Source of the DNA: Bimuria novae-zelandiae CBS 107.79
Lineage: Eukaryota > Ascomycota > Dothideomycetes > Pleosporales > Didymosphaeriaceae
NCBI GenBank assembly: GCA_010015655.1
Contig: ML976776.1
Span: forward strand, 123,470 to 187,469
Reading direction: 5' to 3'
DNA length: 64,000 nucleotides
The notes under the pieces were generated by a model. The model was not told the DNA's origin. It did not search any database and was given only the letters and a program-made list of their open reading frames with translations. Shown here piece by piece: positions 46,609 through 56,278 of this stretch (positions are counted from its first letter, which is position 1; each line of letters begins with the position of its first letter). A program made the position numbers and the translations under genes.

Positions 46609-49122
46609 TTAAGTCCTCGTTCTCCGCGCAAACCTGAACCCGCCCTCCTCGTTATCGCTATCATCGTTCTTTCTTGCCGTCCTACTCTTCTTCGCCGTTG
46701 GTTGCCCAGCAGCGACACTCTGCGGGCCGCCCGGCCGCTTTCGCGAATCTCGCTGCGTCTGCGCATCTTCAAGTTGCGTTTCGATGACGCGCTGGGTGCG
46801 GCCACTATTTCTAATTGTCGAGCCGCTCGCCCCTGGTATCTCCTCGTCTGGTCCGCTATCTTCGACATTGATGAATTCCGTTGGCTTGGCCCGCTTTCTT
46901 TTTTGGAACCCAATCGGCCGCTCCTCGTCGCTATCTTGCAAACGACCACGACCACCATGTCTCCGCTTCAAGCGCATCTCGTCCGCTAAAGTCCTGACCG
47001 GCACTTCCTCATTCATGACCATAGAGTCGCCAAAGCCCTTCCTCGGCGGTGCCGCCTTCAGCGTGACAATGACTCTCTGCGATTGTGCTCGCTCCTCACG
47101 ATTATCAGTCCCACGACGTCTAAAACCCTTGAAGTTCTTTCTACCATTCCACTCCGGATTCCAACCGTCGCCTTTGCCCTGCAGCTGGGTCCGTGCGACG
47201 ATTCTATCGTCGCGGGGCCGGATCTTCATGCCTTCTATCTGCACGTCCACGTGAATCTTGGAGATATCGACGCCTTCTAGTGCCGCTCGTAACTTCTCTT
47301 CTTCATCGCGGCGTCTGTCTTCGTCCTCTGCCATGCGCTTGCGCGTCTCTTCTTTCACGTTGATCTCCATTTTTAGCTTCTTTTCTCGCTCTGCTTGTTT
47401 GGCTTTGACACGCTCCAATATTGACCCAGTCTTCTTGGGGCCACCTTCAGTCTGAGTCTGAGTGTCGGGTGGTACAGAGGCAGCGGTGGTGACACTAGGG
47501 CCCTTGGTGGCTTCTCGCCTCTTTCTGACCTCAGCCATGACTGGGAACATCTGATCGTGCGTAGCCTGTACCGCGGGTTGCGGCTGAGACCGCGTATTGC
47601 GCTGCGTCTGTGTCGCTGGTGGAGCTTGGATCTGCGTTAAGGGTTCATGACCAGCCATTGATTGTTGTGTGGACTGCTGTACGGCTTGAACATCCTCCAT
47701 GGGGGTATCCCCCACAGGTGTATCTTCAATCTTCCGCGACTTGGTGGGCGGCACATAGTCATCGAAACCTGTGAAGCGGCTGGTTACAGGGCGTCGTGCG
47801 GGCCGTTTACGTGGAATGGTCTTGACCGGCTCATTCTTGACAGGTCCATCTGCTGGGACCGAGCTGCTTTCGGGTGCTTGCGAAGGGGCCCGAGACGGCG
47901 ACGATGGTGTGGGTTCGCGTGTGGAGCGTTGAGTACGTTCGGGTACGGGTATGCTGGAAGATGATACTGTTTCCGTCGGTGGCCGACGTAGCGATGAAGT
48001 ATCACTGGTGATTATGGCGTCGAGGAACTCGTTCTGGAGAACCGAACGCTGGTTCAGAGCTTGATCTACGCCGGTAACGAAGTTGGTTGCCCATTGTTCC
48101 AGCTCGTCTGGAAATGTTGGAAGACGGATGGTCACGACGGGAAGGCTGGTACTACTGCCCCTAGCACGTTTCTTCTGGCCTGCAACGCTCTTTACGTAAT
48201 CGACGTACTCCTCTACTGTGGTTTCACCAGGACGTATATCGTATAACAACGCTTTGCCACCGCCACCGGCGACAACTTGGTGTAAGCTGGTATGTTGTGC
48301 TTCATTTAGGAAGATGAATGTCAATCCAGCAAACACTTCTGAGCGACTGGGATCTGGAGCGAGCATCTGATCGGGACGCGGCACTGGTTCCTGGCCGGCA
48401 GGTGAGATGTATTCCTTCTCTTGGGGCCACCACCTATCGAAGTCTTCTTCCAGTTGTGAAGGCACATAGTTGCCTTCTTCGTCAGTGGATTGTGCTGCTA
48501 CGCTCAAAATGGCATCGAGGTAGCCTGTTGTCACGATAGGAGTTCCGGAAACAAGTGCTTGAAGCACTTTTGGCAGATTCCTTTTCTGCGAAACCACGTG
48601 CGTGGTTTTGCCATACAGAAACTCTGAGGAGGTTTTGATATCCATTGCGTGTAGCTCTTCATTGCGTGTGGAGGCTTGCGATTGCGAAGCGCCCTTCTTC
48701 TCTTTCGACGCGTACGTGAAGACAACATCCTGCCATTTGAGCGTAAACGCCGGGTACGAATGCGACAGTCTGATTGTGTGCTCGGTGCCGGAGAGGGTGG
48801 TTGTATCCTCTGTAACCGTTCCATCCGCCTCTTTTGAGCTCTTCAACGTCTTGTCGCCATCCACCGTGGTGCCTTGTCTACAGCTGAAATCTGTGACTTC
48901 GACTTGCGATCGCTTGTGCACTTTCGTCCCGTCGGCGGGCGGCACGTCCAGCACCTTAATCGTCATATGCTTGCGCGACACATTCTTGTTGTCAATGAAG
49001 ACATTCTTGCCCCCGGAGCCGTCTCCAGTACTGGGCTTTGTGCGGCCGAAAAGATGTTGCGACCCAGGCCTCAGCCAGACGCGTTTCCCTGCGAAGAGGG
49101 TCTCGTGCTCGAGGAACCACAT
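46609..49122 (-). CDS. Nbs1-like subunit of the MRN DNA double-strand-break complex
   Basis: Single exon, 837 residues from the ATG at 49122 that begins MWFLEHETLFAGKRVWLRPG; the frame is open further upstream, but that translation looks non-coding. Residues about 1-120 form an FHA phosphopeptide-binding domain: LFGRTK with the conserved Arg, NVSRKHMTIKV with the Ser-Arg-x-His motif, and VTDFSCRQGTTVDG. A BRCT-like region follows to about residue 340 (TTHVVSQKRNLPKVLQALVSG; FAGLTFIFLN). The rest is charged and probably disordered, with a likely Mre11-binding patch near EEVPVRTLADEMRLKRRHGG and basic stretches. Family members (human NBN, Aspergillus ScaA) recruit Mre11-Rad50 and the Tel1/ATM kinase. 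Shares a 966-bp divergent upstream region with the RBR ligase gene. Confidence 0.88.
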   Translation of the reverse strand: MWFLEHETLFAGKRVWLRPGSQHLFGRTKPSTGDGSGGKNVFIDNKNVSRKHMTIKVLDVPPADGTKVHKRSQVEVTDFSCRQGTTVDGDKTLKSSKEADGTVTEDTTTLSGTEHTIRLSHSYPAFTLKWQDVVFTYASKEKKGASQSQASTRNEELHAMDIKTSSEFLYGKTTHVVSQKRNLPKVLQALVSGTPIVTTGYLDAILSVAAQSTDEEGNYVPSQLEEDFDRWWPQEKEYISPAGQEPVPRPDQMLAPDPSRSEVFAGLTFIFLNEAQHTSLHQVVAGGGGKALLYDIRPGETTVEEYVDYVKSVAGQKKRARGSSTSLPVVTIRLPTFPDELEQWATNFVTGVDQALNQRSVLQNEFLDAIITSDTSSLRRPPTETVSSSSIPVPERTQRSTREPTPSSPSRAPSQAPESSSVPADGPVKNEPVKTIPRKRPARRPVTSRFTGFDDYVPPTKSRKIEDTPVGDTPMEDVQAVQQSTQQSMAGHEPLTQIQAPPATQTQRNTRSQPQPAVQATHDQMFPVMAEVRKRREATKGPSVTTAASVPPDTQTQTEGGPKKTGSILERVKAKQAEREKKLKMEINVKEETRKRMAEDEDRRRDEEEKLRAALEGVDISKIHVDVQIEGMKIRPRDDRIVARTQLQGKGDGWNPEWNGRKNFKGFRRRGTDNREERAQSQRVIVTLKAAPPRKGFGDSMVMNEEVPVRTLADEMRLKRRHGGRGRLQDSDEERPIGFQKRKRAKPTEFINVEDSGPDEEIPGASGSTIRNSGRTQRVIETQLEDAQTQRDSRKRPGGPQSVAAGQPTAKKSRTARKNDDSDNEEGGFRFARRTRT

Positions 49123-50088
49123 TGCGTGCGACGCGGCAACAGAAGTCGTAGTGGTTGCGGGGAGCGTCGGATCGAGCAGTTGAACACGCAGAAAGGCATA
49201 CGTGCAGTGCGAGGGCGTAGGCAAGCGTGCACCTGAGCGCCTCTCACATTCGGTGCATGGCGAGTGCGGTGGTGCGAGTGGAAGCCTGGCGTCAGCGGCT
49301 CGTGCATTACGTCGCGAACGACGCGGACTCACGTGAGGAGGAAAGAACCACCGAGTTGCTCCTTCTCTGCAATGATACAACGCCGAGCAAAAACACCATC
49401 GTCTCAATCGTATGCTTCGAAGGCTACACATCAGATGCCTCATTCCACGTGCTTCATGCTACCTCGCATGCAACCTGCACCCCCAGACTGCACCCAAGCC
49501 GGAATCCTTCACGTAGAGTCACAGATCCGACTTAAACACCCGCCATTTGCACAGTTGCATCCACCTGTCCAGAGCCGTATAAAATTACTGGTTGTGCATA
49601 GCGGTATCCTCGCCTGTTTGTTAAACGCACCTGCGTGTAAGCGCCCCAGGCTCAGGATACCAGCGCGTTGTCGTATGCCGTGCCACAAATACGAGACCTC
49701 AAAGTGCTGGATGGAAAGCTTTCCTTGTAGTCTGTCCAGCGTTTTCCACGAATGCTGAAGATGCTAACAATGGCCGTTCTGGGTCATCGACACCCAGTTC
49801 CAATGTTGATACGAGTATTGAAGCGGTGCGAGGGCTCAGAGGCCGTCTGCACGGGTGCTTATCCGTATTCAAGGTTCCGCACGCTCTCCTTGCTCGCTTT
49901 CTCAGCCAACAGCGACAGCTCGTGACACTAGTGTGACGAGCACCACTCAACTCTGCCTTATCTGCCTGAACCCAGCCTTACACCGACCGAGCCCCTCTTT
50001 TGGCATCCCCTGCGGACCTTCAACCTGGTCTCCGAGAGCAGTACTTTGGGTTGGAGTCTTTAGCCAAACCACCAGGTTGGGAATAGTC
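49123..50088. promoter_or_regulatory. Divergent intergenic region (Nbs1-like / RBR ligase)
   Basis: 966 bp separate the two start codons. The open frame upstream of the RBR ATG begins at GTG and shows no domain, so I treat it as leader. No motif could be assigned. Confidence 0.45.
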
Positions 50089-52803
50089 ATGCTATATTTT
50101 CTTCTGTCGGTTCTCTGGAGCATGGTGATTCACGGTAGCGAATGGTCGAAGCAACGTATAGTCAACGCATATCACTGGGCCTCACAGGCTGGGCGAAGGC
50201 TAAAAAGCAAACACAGAACGAAGCGAGATGCGGCATGCCAGAGTGAGATGAATTATAGTAATACGGAAGCATCCCCATCGTACGTCGAGACATGCCAATC
50301 TGACGCGGTGGCATCTGGAATATTCCGTCTTGACAACTCTTGCAAACATTCACCTGCCTTCCCCACACTCCAGCACAGAACATCTCACGGGCCTCCAGCA
50401 CACACGATCACTCACCGCATGGGCCCCATCTCGACCCAAGTCATTACGGCGCCTATCCTTTCACCTTCCGCTGCGTTTGCTCCTCAAATAGGCAATGCCT
50501 GGTCGTTGTATGGAAATCACAAGGCTGAATCATCACTGGACCCATCTGCCAAGCTATCTGCCCAAGTGAAAGAAGCACGCTCAAGCTCGAGTAAGAGCCT
50601 AGGGGCATTCAGGCTCCCACCCCCGGAATCAGCAACATCAGCAACAAGCTTTCCAAGGCTCACTTCAACCAAGACAGCTTTTACCGTCGTTCTTCCAGTA
50701 CCTACGGCCTTGAGGGCGCCAGGGCCACCGGCGTTCAAACGATCAACTGCAGAAGCTGGAAACATGTCCCGTGCACGTCCAGGACGCAGGCACGCCATTA
50801 TAGAGGGCTTTAATCCCTACACGACCCGTCGTCATGGAAATGGACATAAGCGCAGATTGGCTGATAGCTTGTCAAGTGAAATATCCAACGATACATCTAA
50901 TGATACATACCACGGGCCACTCAAAGAGACACTTAATGAGACACCTGACATTCAGCCACATCAGAGCCCTGTCACTTTCACACGAGCGTCGGCTCGTGCG
51001 CTCGTAGGTACGCGTCAAAATTTAACCAATAACGTAGTCGATCAAGAATCAAAGCTATCAACGGAACGCGCACCTAAACCATATACAACACTCCCAAGTA
51101 TGGGCAGCTGGATATCCTCCTTGTCTACCGAGCGTTTCACCCCAATCAAGCCTGAAAAGGCGCCTGTTGACGAGCAGGTACTCGCCGATCGAAGGCTAGC
51201 TGAACGCCTCCAAGCTTTGGACAATGAGATTCTCGCCATCGGCAATGATCTGCAAGATTTGAACGATCGAGACATGATGCGGGATGTTAAACTACCTTCT
51301 ACTTCCCGAAAGGACACTTTCCCCAGTCGAGACTACCGCGTAACGCCGGATGACCTCCAAAAACTGCTGCAAGGCCCGTCTGCTCACAACGATGGTCGGT
51401 TGGATGCACAAACTACACGCGAGGCAGATTCAATGCAGGATGCTGTGGTGCCGTCTTCGTCCCGAACTCTCAGTTCGTCCTTCCGAGACTATCGCGCAAC
51501 AGGAGCGGACCTGCAACGATTGATGAAGGGACCAACTGATCGCAGAACACCGCCCTCGTACGATTACCCTGTGACATCTGCTTACTCTCCGAGGCTGATA
51601 AAAGGATCCTCTAGTAGCAAGAGCAACATATTTGGATTATCGGGGTCGGGACGGAACTCCGATAAGCAACAGCGCAGCTCTTCCTCAGAACCTCAAGACG
51701 GCGTAGACAATGGAGACTTCGCGACCTGGGACCGTCAAAAGCGCTATGCTGTGGACTTCTCTGTCACTCCATACAATGTAAATCAAACCAAAACGCCTGG
51801 AACTTCATACGGTGCTCCCAGGGTGCCACGGAGTCTACCACTTCCTGGCTATGCGAACGCACGGTACGGGTCGAAAAAGCCAACGGGACTATCCGCCACG
51901 GTAACCCCGTTCCTGCCCCTATTCATCGGATCGGCGATAGGGCGTTTGGGTAGTCGAGGGACTCAGGATGATCCCATCGAATTAAGTTCCGACTCGGAAG
52001 GTGAAGAGAACAATGTCACCGTGCTTCACGACGCTCCATCCACGCCGGACCCAGCAACACTGCTCCACGACTGCGCAGTCTGCGGCGACTCAAGTCACAT
52101 ATCAGACTTGCCCTCCCTATCCAGCTGCACACATCAGCCTTCGACCTGTGCAGCGTGTTTCGCCCGCTGGATCGAATCCGAGCTTTACACCAAAGGTTGG
52201 AAAAGCATAACATGCCCGGATGAAACCTGCAGTGTGATCCTCGCCCACCATGAGGTCCAGCAATACGCGACGCCAGTCATCTTCGCTCAATACGACACCT
52301 TCGCCATGCGTGATGCCCTCGGCCAGGTCCCCAACTTCAGATGGTGCCGCAACCCCGTATGCACGTCTGGCCAGGAGCACGATGAAGTCGGTTACATCTT
52401 CACATGCGTCGCGTGCGGGCACAAGACCTGCACGACGCACAACGTTGACTGGCACGAAGGTGAGACGTGCGACGAGTACGAGTACCGAACTAGCGGGGCG
52501 AAAGAGCGAGAGCAAAAGGCTCAGGAGGAGGCTAGCATTGCGGCTATCTATAAGCTCAGCAAGAAATGCCCTGGCCCTGACTGCGCTTTTAACATCCAAA
52601 AGAATAAGGGGTGCGACCATATGACTTGTAAGTGCCGCCAAGATCTGTGTTATAGAAATGAGATGACTTATCTGGGCATGATAGGTTCACGGTGTCGGTA
52701 TGAGTTCTGCTGGGAGTGTTTGGCGGATTACAATAAGGTGAGGAGACAGGGGAATACGGCGCACGAGGAGGGCTGCAAGTACCATAGCAGTAGAATTGTT
52801 TGA
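50089..52803 (+). CDS. RBR-type (RING-IBR-RING) E3 ubiquitin ligase
   Basis: Start at the first ATG, 50089; a predicted intron 52628-52684 leaves 885 residues. RBR ligases pass ubiquitin from an E2 to a Cys in RING2 and then to substrates. C-terminal order: RING1 from about residue 660 (CAVCGD, CTHQPSTCAACF, CPDETC), IBR (RWCRNPVC, CVACGHKTCTTH), then RING2 (KKCPGPDC, catalytic Cys in NKGCDHMTC, after splicing SRCRYEFCWECL). Before RING1 is DDPIELSSDSEGEE, a likely SUMO-interaction motif. Residues about 410-500 hold repeats of the form RDYRVTPDDLQKLLQGP and RDYRATGADLQRLMKGP. The N-terminus has one hydrophobic stretch (LYFLLSVLWSMVI), perhaps a membrane anchor. Most of the first 600 residues are low-complexity. 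Confidence 0.85.
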   Translation: MLYFLLSVLWSMVIHGSEWSKQRIVNAYHWASQAGRRLKSKHRTKRDAACQSEMNYSNTEASPSYVETCQSDAVASGIFRLDNSCKHSPAFPTLQHRTSHGPPAHTITHRMGPISTQVITAPILSPSAAFAPQIGNAWSLYGNHKAESSLDPSAKLSAQVKEARSSSSKSLGAFRLPPPESATSATSFPRLTSTKTAFTVVLPVPTALRAPGPPAFKRSTAEAGNMSRARPGRRHAIIEGFNPYTTRRHGNGHKRRLADSLSSEISNDTSNDTYHGPLKETLNETPDIQPHQSPVTFTRASARALVGTRQNLTNNVVDQESKLSTERAPKPYTTLPSMGSWISSLSTERFTPIKPEKAPVDEQVLADRRLAERLQALDNEILAIGNDLQDLNDRDMMRDVKLPSTSRKDTFPSRDYRVTPDDLQKLLQGPSAHNDGRLDAQTTREADSMQDAVVPSSSRTLSSSFRDYRATGADLQRLMKGPTDRRTPPSYDYPVTSAYSPRLIKGSSSSKSNIFGLSGSGRNSDKQQRSSSSEPQDGVDNGDFATWDRQKRYAVDFSVTPYNVNQTKTPGTSYGAPRVPRSLPLPGYANARYGSKKPTGLSATVTPFLPLFIGSAIGRLGSRGTQDDPIELSSDSEGEENNVTVLHDAPSTPDPATLLHDCAVCGDSSHISDLPSLSSCTHQPSTCAACFARWIESELYTKGWKSITCPDETCSVILAHHEVQQYATPVIFAQYDTFAMRDALGQVPNFRWCRNPVCTSGQEHDEVGYIFTCVACGHKTCTTHNVDWHEGETCDEYEYRTSGAKEREQKAQEEASIAAIYKLSKKCPGPDCAFNIQKNKGCDHMTCKCRQDLCYRNEMTYLGMIGSRCRYEFCWECLADYNKVRRQGNTAHEEGCKYHSSRIV

Positions 52804-53348
52804 GCCCCTTTGATTTGCTAGTCATAGCAAATCTAAATAGGGTCTCGGTTTACCTACATCCGAGTGGCCGAGTCGAGGACACGATGGAGTCGCCTATGCA
52901 TTGGTCAGCTGGCACCTGGTTCGAAGCAGGAGAAGGTAGGACCCCGAGAGCAATCTTGCTCAAGCACATGTGCAAATCTGCTATGTTTAGGAAAGTATGG
53001 CGGAAATCTAATGTATACAGGAGTATACCTAACTTTACCTTTTAATAAGGATCGAGATTCTCCCCATATATATGCTAGCAAAACCTAGGTAGGGTAATCA
53101 TACCCTACCAGAGAATCTTCTTCCCGACGAAAGTCAAATTTATATTGGGTTGGTGAGGCATATCATGGGGCTAGAATCGTGAGGATAAAGGGCACTGCTT
53201 TTCGTTTATTCCGTTACTTCAATGTATCGCTTTTGTATCAGAAGTGGGAAGGAAGTCACGCGTCAACTCTTTACGCATTCGTCGTGGCGAAACGCATAGC
53301 TGCTAGTAACTAGAAGGCTGAACTCGCTTCGTGAGCGATGCCTAGGTA
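52804..53348. other. Intergenic region before pogo element
   Basis: 3' region of the RBR gene; contains an imperfect palindrome-like CCTAGGTAGGG / ACCCTACC near 53087-53108. No gene supported. Confidence 0.5.
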
Positions 53349-55449
53349 CCGTGTCCGTGCGCGTAACGATCGGATTCGCGTAACGATCGCCGAACACCAA
53401 ACCACCTCAACCTTCAGCGCGTCATAATTCTATCAACATGGATCCAATTCAAGCTGCGATTGATGAAATCGAATCGCTAAATCCAGGAGAACGCTTTACT
53501 TATGCTGAAATAGCGCGTAGGCATAGTGTTGATCGCAATACCCTATCGCGAAATCATAGAGGGGTTCAATCGTCGCGAACAACTAAGAGAATTAATCAAC
53601 AAAAGCTCAACGTCCAGCAAGAGGAGGAGCTTGTACGATATATCAAAAGACTCACAGAGAGACATATACCTCCCACTAGAGAGATGATACAGAACTTCGC
53701 CTCTACGATAGCAAAGGAGCCAGTTAGCGAGAGCTGGGTTACGCGCTTTATCAACCGACACAGCATTCATCTCATCTCACAATGGACGGTCGGCATGGAC
53801 AGCAATCGCCATAAAGCTGATTCAGAGGATAAATATCGCTTCTATTTCCAATTTCTACACAGCAAGATGGATCAATATCATATAGATCCTCGTCATATCT
53901 ACAATATGGATGAGAAAGGCTGCCTGATCGGTATCGTTGGTAGATCAAAGAGGATATTCAGCAGACGAATGTGGGAGAAGAAGGAGGTTAGGGCATCACT
54001 CCAAGATGGCAATCGCGCATGGATCACGCTCCTGGCATGTATCTGCGCTGATGGATCAGCTCTGCCGCCAAGCCTCATCTATAAGGCCGCCAACAAGGGC
54101 ATCCAATCAAGCTGGGTAGAGGATATCAAGGCAGGAGAACACGAAGTCTTTATCACCTCATTATCCTCTGGCTGGACGAACAACGATATCAGGCTTGCCT
54201 GGCTTAAGCAGGTGTTTGATCGCTGTATAAAAGAGAAGACTTGACGATCCTATTAACTTTTAATTATGGACGGCCACGGATCTCATGTTACTATAGACTT
54301 TATTAACTATTGTAATAAGCATAGGATCCTGCTTGCTGTCCTGCCTCTTTACTTAACTTATACGCTTTAGCTACTTAATATTGCGATGTTTAAGCCTCTA
54401 TCAACAGCGTACTCAGCAGAGCTATCACGATACCTTCATAGAAGCCAAGGCCTAGCTTCTATCACTAAAGACGACTTCTTCCCCCTATTCTGGAATGCGT
54501 GGAAGGCCTCCTTTAAGAAATCAACTATCCTCAGCTCTTTTAGAGCCACAGGCATATCACCACCTAATCCTAATCTTATCCTTAATAGGTTCACGCAGGA
54601 TCAAGAATCAGGCGATAGCTCTTTATTAGGGCTCAGCGATCATGATTAGAGAAAGGTGGATAGGCTTTTACGATCAGCAGTGAAGGAACAGGGTAGTCAA
54701 GATACAAAGAAGCTTCGTCAATCGCTCCACCATCTATCTGTCCAAAATGAGCTGCTTAAGCATGACAACGATGGGCTTAGGCAGGCGCTATCTATCAAGA
54801 AGAAGCGTAAAAAGAAGGGCAAAGCTCTTAACCTTTAACAGCGCCAGGAGTATTATGGTGGGGCTATTTTATAGTCACTAAGGAAAGTAAGGGAGGCACA
54901 TGTTCGTTAATTAATTAAGGAGCAAGAGGATAAGCAATAGCAGCTTTAAAAAGCGGAGACAGCAGAGCTGAAGAAGGCAGCTAAGCTATACAAGGAGAAA
55001 ATGCAGCAGGAAAAGCGTGCTGCGCGAGAGGCAGCTAAGAAGGCGAAGGAGGAGGAGAGGGTTGAAAAGGCTGCTCAGCGCGCTGCCCAGAAGTCTGCCC
55101 ACGACGCTGAAAAAGCTCTGCAACTATCCCAAAAGGGTAAGAGAAAGGCCTCTCAGTCATCTCTACAGAGCAGAAAGCGTCAGAAACGTGGTGTTGATGC
55201 TACAGATGTTGGGGAGGCCTCAGAGGGCGCATCTGCTGCCCCAACCAAATCTACACGCAGCGGCCGCGACGTCAAGCTTCCTGATAGATATAAATAGTGA
55301 AAATTAATCGCAAGGATCTATATAGTAATCAACTAGAAAATCTTATAATAATACTAACTGTGGGTGGCTCTATTGCCTTATTGCTGATAGAGCTGTTCTG
55401 GTGTTCGGCGATCGTTACGCGAATCCGATCGTTACGCGCACGGACACGT
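53349..55449 (+). mobile_element. 2.1-kb pogo-like DNA transposon, near-intact structure
   Basis: Ends form an inverted repeat of about 50 bp: left from 53349 (CCGTGTCCGTGCGCGTAACG) and right, read in reverse complement from 55449, beginning ACGTGTCCGTGCGCGTAACG. TA flanks both ends (53347-53348, 55450-55451). Within each end the unit CGCGTAACGATCG occurs twice. The terminal base differs between ends. The element is almost the same length as the one at 19.3 kb but has different end sequences. It carries one transposase frame with a few stops (53438-55297). Confidence 0.92.
53438..55297 (+). pseudogene. pogo-like DDE-1 transposase, single frame with several stop codons
   Basis: All pieces lie in one frame: 53438-54244 is open, then stops interrupt it at about 54242, 54254, 54647, 54836, 54871, 54910 and beyond, before the open tail 55001-55297. 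Order: N-terminal HTH_psq-like region (RFTYAEIARRHSVDRNTLSR), CENP-B-type HTH (EPVSESWVTRFINRHSI), DDE core with YNMDEKGCLIG (first Asp) and IMDGHGSHVT (second Asp), third-acid region TLQLLNIAMFKPL, where Asn replaces the expected Asp, then a long Lys/Ala-rich coiled-coil tail ending SGRDVKLPDRYK. Each checked stop fits one C-to-T change in a Gln or Arg codon (CAA/CAG/CGA). About 619 codons in total. Not functional as read. Confidence 0.9.
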
Positions 55450-55612
55450 TACCCACCTGTAGCCTACAAACTGCGCCCGCACGACTCCCCCACAGCCCGT
55501 ATTGACTCAAGAATACAGCGCTTCCATTCCGTTTCCCCCGTGCGCTTGGACGATCTTACTTCATACTAAAATCGATAACCGCCTCGGCAGCTCCAAATAC
55601 CTTACTCGCGCC

Positions 55613-56278
55613 ATGTTCAAACCCTTGCTCCGCACTCTATTCTGCCCCTTTCAGTTGAATTATGTCCCGGCTTACTCCACTGCTCCAAACACTCGCATCC
55701 GAAGAGAACGCCTTTTTACGGGTATGCTAGGAACAGAGATTGGGCGTCCCTCAACCGAACGAATGTGCGTGATGCCCCACCCTGCAACCCAGCTATTTGT
55801 ACTAACGAGCCCGTTAGATGTGCGATTCGGCACGACGCTCGTCGGGCTCTCCACTGCAATCGAGCTTGGTGCGCTTTCTCGAACGCAAGAAGAGCAAACG
55901 CTGCACGAGCTGCGCTTTGTAGTCCCGCCGCTGTCCTCCCAGGAGGTGCAGAATGGGCGTTTAGATCCAGAGGCGCATTCTGAAGCCCCGGCACGACGGC
56001 ACAGTTTTAGGAATATCTTCATTTCCTTTTCTGTTCCTATTCCTGTTGTGATATATTTTGCAGCGACACCCATCAGCTTGGTGCTTGCCCTTTGGTGGAC
56101 TATCAGGCGTGGGGATATATCGGGTGGATTCACGATGGGCGCGTACGTTTGGGGCATTATCATTTTTCCGGCAGGGTATTGGCATTGGGCGTCGTTGAAG
56201 CATGGGGTGTATGACCAGGGTCAGGTGGGTGCTCACCCTTTGGTACGCATGGATGGCGTGGATAGGAGTGATGATTGA
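55613..56278 (+). CDS. Hypothetical membrane protein
   Basis: Not recognised. 221 residues from the ATG at 55613; the open frame reaches 55502 but without an ATG. The start, MFKPLLRTLFCPFQLNYVPA, is basic/hydrophobic and could be a mitochondrial import signal. Two likely membrane segments occur at about residues 137-165 (IFISFSVPIPVVIYFAATPI and on) and 178-197 (GAYVWGIIIFPAGYWHWASL). The middle part is soluble (QEEQTLHELRFVVPPLSSQE). Its start lies 163 bp right of the pogo element, so the transposon sits in its promoter region. A small orphan gene or a spliced gene missing an exon are both possible. Confidence 0.5.
   Translation: MFKPLLRTLFCPFQLNYVPAYSTAPNTRIRRERLFTGMLGTEIGRPSTERMCVMPHPATQLFVLTSPLDVRFGTTLVGLSTAIELGALSRTQEEQTLHELRFVVPPLSSQEVQNGRLDPEAHSEAPARRHSFRNIFISFSVPIPVVIYFAATPISLVLALWWTIRRGDISGGFTMGAYVWGIIIFPAGYWHWASLKHGVYDQGQVGAHPLVRMDGVDRSDD

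Noticed and set aside
49855..50088. 78-codon N-terminal extension of the RBR ligase
   Set aside because: It starts at GTG, not ATG, and has no conserved character; the first ATG is at 50089.
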